Shown piece after piece: positions 59,381-64,000 of a DNA stretch of 64,000 nt (position 1 is its first letter; every line of letters begins with the position of its first letter). Below the pieces are notes generated by a model, which was not told where the DNA came from, made no database searches, and was given only the letters and a program-made list of their open reading frames with translations. Position numbers and translations under genes: made by a program. Origin of the DNA: Candidatus Saccharimonadota bacterium (GTDB lineage Bacteria; Patescibacteriota; Saccharimonadia; Saccharimonadales; Saccharimonadaceae); assembly GCA_030528625.1 (NCBI GenBank), contig JAUMYN010000002.1:62001-126000 (forward strand), read 5' to 3'.

Positions 59381-60187
59381 ATGAAAGGAATTAACAGCTT
59401 TATTGAGGATACTCTTAAGAAGGCATCCTCTGTTGCGATGGAAAGCTCCGGGAATATGCAGTATGTTGTTAAGCCTGAAGACAGAAATCAAATTCTCACC
59501 CAGGCTGACATTGAAATCGGAAGAATGATTACCGCCCAAATCCTGACAACATTTCCCGATCACAATATTATAGACGAGGAGCTGGGGTGCGTAGATAAGG
59601 GCTCGGCATTTACTTGGGTCGTTGACCCTATCGACGGAACTAGCAATTTTGCCGCAGGGCTTCCGCATTACGGCATCATGCTAGGCTTACTTCATCATAA
59701 CATCCCTATTGCGGGAGGAGTCTCCTTGCCGGCCCTTGATGCAGTCTATCTAGCAATAAAGGGTGGTGGCGCCTGGAGAAACGGGCAACGGATCAAGGTT
59801 ACCGACGAAACGAATCTATCCATGGTGTTAGGGGCCTATGGAATTGACGGCCACCCAGACACCCCAGAGCGAACCCGGCAAGAGATGCTTCAACTTCAGG
59901 AGTTAATTCTTTCCATGCGCAACCTTAGAATCTCAAACAGCGCCTATGATCAAATGATGGTTGCTCAGGGCACTTATGGTATATGCGCAAATCAAACCAG
60001 TAAGATTTGGGATAATGTGGCTCAACAGGTCATTATTGAAGAAGCTGGCGGAGCATACACTGACATTTCGGGCGCACCAATGGACTATTCCGAAGCTCTC
60101 GCCCGCTCTCATGAGAACTTCACATGGCTAGCAGGGCCTCCAGCACTGCATAAACAGGCCCTGGAGGCAATCAGTCGCGATCGTTAG
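59381..60187 (+). CDS. Inositol monophosphatase family protein
   Basis: 268 aa. Li-sensitive phosphatase fold: IIDEELG (metal-binding Glu), WVVDPIDGTSNFAAGLPHYGIMLGLL (motif DPxDGTxN) and KIWDNVAQQVIIEEAGG (third Asp), all conserved. Substrate may be inositol-P, fructose-1,6-bisP or 3'-phosphoadenosine phosphate. ATG 59381 follows GGAAAGGGAACAGTC and TATAGT. The DNA is AT-richer than upstream. Confidence 0.9.
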   Translation: MKGINSFIEDTLKKASSVAMESSGNMQYVVKPEDRNQILTQADIEIGRMITAQILTTFPDHNIIDEELGCVDKGSAFTWVVDPIDGTSNFAAGLPHYGIMLGLLHHNIPIAGGVSLPALDAVYLAIKGGGAWRNGQRIKVTDETNLSMVLGAYGIDGHPDTPERTRQEMLQLQELILSMRNLRISNSAYDQMMVAQGTYGICANQTSKIWDNVAQQVIIEEAGGAYTDISGAPMDYSEALARSHENFTWLAGPPALHKQALEAISRDR

Positions 60188-60422
60188 GATTCGACGGGGG
60201 AAATTCGCCGCCTCGCGCAGTGTCGAGCCAGTAGTAATTATATTATCTAATAGGGTATAGATGACATCAGGCGATACCGGGCTACGAACTTCATGCCCCA
60301 GGGGATCACACCAGCAAGAATGAGCAAAGGAATCCCATCGACTATCTATTGACTTTTTGCAGCCAGTATGCTAGCCTGTAATCATATCTACTAAACCTAA
60401 CACATAAAAAAACCACCACAAC

Positions 60423-63400
60423 ATGACATATAGCCTTGGCATTAAGCCTATCTCAAAACTCAAAGTAGTATTGTTTTCGATGCTCGCACTGATAATCATC
60501 GCCGCGGGCGGCACATGGTTCGCCTCATCGCGGCTAAAGGTTAATGCCGCCGAAGCTGACGCCTTTGTTACCACCTGGCGGGTGGCGGGTGATGCAGCTG
60601 GTCGAACGATCATTATTCCGATCAACTCTCTCCTTAATCAATACGCTCATCTCGGCCCAATCGTCATCAATTTCACGATTGATTGGGGTGATGGCTCACC
60701 AGTGGAAACTTTCACTAATGCCTCTTTAGTTGGGGCTCCTCGTATTAGCCACACCTACGCCACCCCCGGCGATTACCAGGTGAAAATTCGTGGTAGTTTT
60801 CCTGGCTGGGATATGGGGGCTCTAAGTGGCGACGCTAAGGCTAATGCCAATAAGATCATCTCCCTTGACCAGTGGGGTACATCAAAGTGGCGCAGTATGG
60901 AGCATGCCTTTTATTATGCCGAAAATATGGTCGCCAAATACACCGATCAGCCAGATACCTCATTAGTAACCAATATGCATCAGGCTTTTGCCTTTGCTCG
61001 TAAGTTTAATGGTCGCATCAATTTTGATACTAGGAATGTCACCAACATGTCTAGCATGTTCCATGAGGCCAATGCCTTTGATTCGCCTATAACCTTTAGC
61101 GATACTTCTAAAGTTACTAACATGTCTGGTATGTTCCTTGGTGCAACTAGTTTCAACCAACCAATCAATTTTAACACCAGTAATGTCACTAATATGGGCT
61201 CAATGTTCCAGCGTACCACCCGCTTTAACCAGCCACTTCAGCTTGATACTCGAAATGTTACTAATATGAATGCCATGTTCCAGCAAAGTGGATTTAACCA
61301 TCCACTAAACTTCAATACTGCAAAAGTCCAGAATATGTCTAGCATGTTTATGAGTGCACCAAAGTTTAATCAACCACTAAACTTTGATACGAGAAGTGTT
61401 AAAAACATGTCTTCTATGTTCTTTAACTCACCCCAAAATAGCCCGCTAAACTTTACCGATACCAGCCAAGTGACAAATATGTCAATGATGTTCCATCTAT
61501 CAAAGTTTAACCAACCGCTGAACTTTGATACTCGTAGTGTTACTACAATGGAGTCGATGTTCTCAAACAGCGCCTTTAATCGACCGATTACTTTTAACGG
61601 ACAGAGCCTCGTCAGTGCTAAAAAGATGTTTGCTGGCAATCGGACTTTCAATAGTGCGGTCACTCTCTCTAACACAACTAAGCTCAACGACATTTCTGGT
61701 ATGTTTAGCGGGGCGGTGAGGTTCAACCAGCCAATTACATTCTCAACCAGTACCGTAACTAAAATGAACGAAATGTTCATGGAGGCAAGTGCTTTTAACC
61801 AGAATATTGCGGAGCTGGATTTTGGCCGGCTAGCCAGTGGCGAGTTGGCGGACCTTGTTTCTAAATCGGGTCTGTCGGTTGCTAATAATGATCGCTTGAT
61901 CAAACGCTGGCGTCAGCAACTAGGTGGGCTTACTAATCAGCAACCAAAGTCGACTGGTCTGAAGTTTTGTAAAGCTGAGGCTGATCGAACAATATTAGTA
62001 GCTAAGGGCTGGGCATTCGAAGATACGCGCGACTGTTCAGCCTATATGCAGGCTCCAGTTGACATCATTCTCCCTGCCGAATCATTTGATGAAAACAACA
62101 CCGCCAACACTCACCTTACTAATATTACCGTCCAAAATCACCCCGATGATAATCCAGACGATGTCAACACGGTAACGCTTAGTTGTGCCATCCCTGGGCC
62201 AGATGATAATGCTTTTAAGGTCGAAGGCAATCGCCTGATCTTTAAGCCCGTAGCCGATTACGAGACAAAAAATAGCTATAGCTTCTGCCTTCGCGCTACC
62301 GATACTGCTAATTTATTTATCGATAAAAACTTTACAATTACAGTGCGTGATGTTAATGAAGTGCCAAGTATTGCTCCGCAAAACTTTAGTGTGGCTGAAA
62401 ATAGCCCTAACGGCAGCGAAATTGGTCAAATCGTGGCCAGCGATCCTGACAATGGTCAAACGCTAAGTTACGAAATAGTTTCTGGAAATAATCTTAATAT
62501 CTTTGAAATTACTGCTGGCGGCAAATTAAAAGTTAAAAATAACGCCAACTTAGATTACGAACAAGCCCAGCAGGCGGTTTTAGCAGTTAAAGTTAAAGAT
62601 AGCGGATCGCCACAATTGTCAGCTCAAGCTAACATAACGATTGCTATTACTAATGTCAATGAGGCACCGGGCTTTACCTCGCTTGCTAATATTACGGTTA
62701 ATGAAGATGAAACAAAAGTTCACACTTTGACAGCCAACGATCCAGAAAATGGTGCCCTGACTTTCTCGAGCGACAATCTGCCAGCCTGGATAGCTCTAGC
62801 TGGCGATAAGCTAACGCTCAAGCCAGCTCAAGCTCAAGTTGGTTCTCATCAAGTCACCGTCAAAGTGAGCGATGGACACAATACAGTCAATCAGGTTATC
62901 AATATTCAGGTAAATAATGTTAATGACGCGCCGGTGGTAACCTCTAGCCCGATTTTGCAGGCCACCAAGCGTGAAGCTTACAGCTACATTATTTCAGCGA
63001 CCGATGAAGATGGCGACGCCCTCACTTATAGCGCTACTACTAAACCAGCTTGGTTAAACTTCAATCCAGCAACTCGAGAATTATCTGGTACGCCAGATAA
63101 CGATGAAGCGGGCAATAGTTATCCGATAGTCTTGATGGTCAGTGATGGCACAACCAGCACCAATCAGAGCTTCAGCATCTTCGTTAATGATAAAAACTAC
63201 GCGCCGACGATTGCCGATCAAAGCTTTAACCTCAACGAAAACGCCGCTAACGGCACCGAGGTTTATCAAATTATAGCCTCTGACCCAGACAATCATCCGT
63301 TGCGCTACGAAATTAGCTCTGGTAATAATCTAAATATTTTTGAGGTAACGGCTGACGGTAAATTAAAGATTAAGAACAGCTACAATCTTGACTATGAGCT

Positions 63401-64000
63401 TACTAGACGAGTTGTGCTTCACATTCGAGCTATTGACAATCAAAGTCCAGCCTTGAGTGCCGAAGCAAAACTGACGGTTAACATTCAAGATGTTAACGAG
63501 GCACCAAACTTCACTTCGGCTGATCATGTCAACCTTAAACATATCGACACTAAAGTTCATACTTTGACCGCCAGTGATCCTGAAAACGACGCTTTGACTT
63601 TCTCGGCTGATGCTTTGCCAGCATGGATAAGTTTAATGGGCGATAAGCTTACTATCAATCCAAGTGAAACGGAGATTGGCGACCACTCGATTGTCGTTAA
63701 AGTCAGCGACGGCACTCATACCACTAGCCAAACGCTTCAGATCAAGGTTCTGCCAGGCAATGTTGCGCCTGTGATTAACGACCAGAACTTCAGCATCGCC
63801 GAAAACAGTATCAACGGCACCGAGGTTGGTCAGATTGTAGCCAACGACTTTAACACAGAAGATGTTTTAAGTTATGAAATTGTCGCAGGCAATGACCTGA
63901 ATATTTTTGAAGTAACCGCTAGTGGTAAGCTTAAGATCAAAAACAACACCAATCTTGATTTTGAAAAAGTTAACCAGATCATTTTGACAGTAAAAGTGAA
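60423..64000 (+). CDS. Giant BspA/cadherin-type surface protein (partial, runs off the window)
   Basis: Open from ATG 60423 to the window end (1,192 codons seen). Residues 1-43 carry a signal/anchor (KVVLFSMLALIIIAAGGTWF); ~45-125 a PKD-like domain (IDWGDGSPVETF ... HTYATPGDYQVKIRG). Residues ~180-460 hold about 12 BspA-like leucine-rich (DUF285) repeats of ~24 residues: VTNMSxMFxxAxxFNQPLNF. A Cys-bearing linker follows (FCKAEAD ... DTRDCSAY). From ~545 on, cadherin-like and dystroglycan-type cadherin-like domains alternate with DxNEAP and DPDN Ca-binding motifs. It is an extended adhesin, probably for host or partner cells. Codon use is AT-rich. There is no clear ribosome site; a -35/-10-like pair (TTGACT ... 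TAGCCT) lies upstream. Confidence 0.9.
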   Translation, partial: MTYSLGIKPISKLKVVLFSMLALIIIAAGGTWFASSRLKVNAAEADAFVTTWRVAGDAAGRTIIIPINSLLNQYAHLGPIVINFTIDWGDGSPVETFTNASLVGAPRISHTYATPGDYQVKIRGSFPGWDMGALSGDAKANANKIISLDQWGTSKWRSMEHAFYYAENMVAKYTDQPDTSLVTNMHQAFAFARKFNGRINFDTRNVTNMSSMFHEANAFDSPITFSDTSKVTNMSGMFLGATSFNQPINFNTSNVTNMGSMFQRTTRFNQPLQLDTRNVTNMNAMFQQSGFNHPLNFNTAKVQNMSSMFMSAPKFNQPLNFDTRSVKNMSSMFFNSPQNSPLNFTDTSQVTNMSMMFHLSKFNQPLNFDTRSVTTMESMFSNSAFNRPITFNGQSLVSAKKMFAGNRTFNSAVTLSNTTKLNDISGMFSGAVRFNQPITFSTSTVTKMNEMFMEASAFNQNIAELDFGRLASGELADLVSKSGLSVANNDRLIKRWRQQLGGLTNQQPKSTGLKFCKAEADRTILVAKGWAFEDTRDCSAYMQAPVDIILPAESFDENNTANTHLTNITVQNHPDDNPDDVNTVTLSCAIPGPDDNAFKVEGNRLIFKPVADYETKNSYSFCLRATDTANLFIDKNFTITVRDVNEVPSIAPQNFSVAENSPNGSEIGQIVASDPDNGQTLSYEIVSGNNLNIFEITAGGKLKVKNNANLDYEQAQQAVLAVKVKDSGSPQLSAQANITIAITNVNEAPGFTSLANITVNEDETKVHTLTANDPENGALTFSSDNLPAWIALAGDKLTLKPAQAQVGSHQVTVKVSDGHNTVNQVINIQVNNVNDAPVVTSSPILQATKREAYSYIISATDEDGDALTYSATTKPAWLNFNPATRELSGTPDNDEAGNSYPIVLMVSDGTTSTNQSFSIFVNDKNYAPTIADQSFNLNENAANGTEVYQIIASDPDNHPLRYEISSGNNLNIFEVTADGKLKIKNSYNLDYELTRRVVLHIRAIDNQSPALSAEAKLTVNIQDVNEAPNFTSADHVNLKHIDTKVHTLTASDPENDALTFSADALPAWISLMGDKLTINPSETEIGDHSIVVKVSDGTHTTSQTLQIKVLPGNVAPVINDQNFSIAENSINGTEVGQIVANDFNTEDVLSYEIVAGNDLNIFEVTASGKLKIKNNTNLDFEKVNQIILTVKV
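60970..61800 (+). repeat. BspA-like (DUF285) leucine-rich repeat array
   Basis: About 12 protein-level repeats of ~24 codons with the cores NMSxMF and FNQPLNFDT. The DNA copies have diverged but keep the AT-rich base use. Confidence 0.9.
62372..64000 (+). repeat. Alternating cadherin-like domain array
   Basis: Cadherin-type domains starting near 62380, 63220 and 63783 share FxxxENxxNGxEVxQIxAxDxxN and SGNNLNIFEVTAxGKLKIKNxxNLD. Between them lie dystroglycan-type domains (KVHTLTAxDPENxALTFS ... LPAWI). The array continues past the window. Confidence 0.85.

Noticed and set aside
60970-61800. Regular repeats that might be a CRISPR array
   Set aside because: The periodicity (about 72-75 bases) lies in one continuous reading frame with protein-level conservation (NMSxMF, FNQPL) and diverged DNA; there are no identical direct repeats with unique spacers.

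Overview
The window looks like chromosomal DNA of a small-genome, monoderm-type bacterium, most likely a Saccharibacterium (TM7) or a close Patescibacteria/CPR relative. This is inferred from the gene set: type IV prepilin, TrbC/VirB2-like pilin protein, sortase, two FemAB-type transferases, tandem MurE-like ligases, a BspA/cadherin surface protein, a class Ic-type ribonucleotide reductase, many short lineage-specific proteins, and very tight gene packing with convergent genes overlapping by 4-12 bases. No search was run. TGA is used as a normal stop. The DNA looks moderately GC-rich except for the last ~4.6 kb, which is visibly AT-richer.

Layout. 1-7.3 kb: pnp, an unknown gene, sortase, rpsO, a type IV prepilin, truB and a long protein with a degenerate DHH-type domain. 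7.4-14.6 kb: rpsT, a lipoprotein, holA-mutM, two membrane-anchored unknowns and polA. 14.7-23.2 kb: a P-loop kinase, a secreted protein, a PP2C phosphatase read in one frame with oligoribonuclease (orn), an OmpA-like secreted protein, pyrH, a poly(A)-polymerase-head-like protein, mscL and two unknown genes. 23.2-32 kb: argS, two mini-genes, pyrG, and an nrd operon (nrdA, 48-aa protein, class Ic-type nrdB, a deoxyribosyltransferase-like/YjjX-like fusion, an FMN-binding protein). 32-44.6 kb: tRNA-Ser, an endonuclease/exonuclease/phosphatase-fold enzyme, a MacB-like ABC pair, phosphoglucose/phosphomannose isomerase, a TrmB-like regulator, a two-gene RHH-like unit, a second lipoprotein, a YdcF-like/VanX-like fusion, and groES-groEL under a perfect CIRCE operator. 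44.6-57.2 kb: a MurF-like ligase, a kinase-phosphatase-RNA ligase in one chain, two MurE-like ligases, tsaD, two FemAB proteins and valS with a structured leader. 57.2-64 kb: tRNA-Ser x3 and tRNA-Arg, a VirB2-like protein, an IMPase and the start of a giant adhesin that runs off the window.

How it works together. Peptidoglycan precursor synthesis and cross-bridging (MurE/MurF-like, FemAB, VanX-like dipeptidase), surface display (sortase, pilins, lipoproteins, adhesin), nucleotide supply and sanitation (nrd operon, pyrG, pyrH) and RNA metabolism (pnp, orn, RNA repair ligase) dominate.

The strongest cross-cutting signals are four. First, about 26 genes have a sigma70-type -10 box ending only 6-9 bases before the start codon, so they are probably leaderless. 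Second, two lipoprotein genes share a promoter whose -35/-10 spacer is an (AG)n repeat (n=5 and n=7), a classic phase-variation layout. Third, a complete RNA-repair enzyme sits on one polypeptide. Fourth, the PP2C-orn frame has a -10 box embedded in it and a likely indel near its 5' end.
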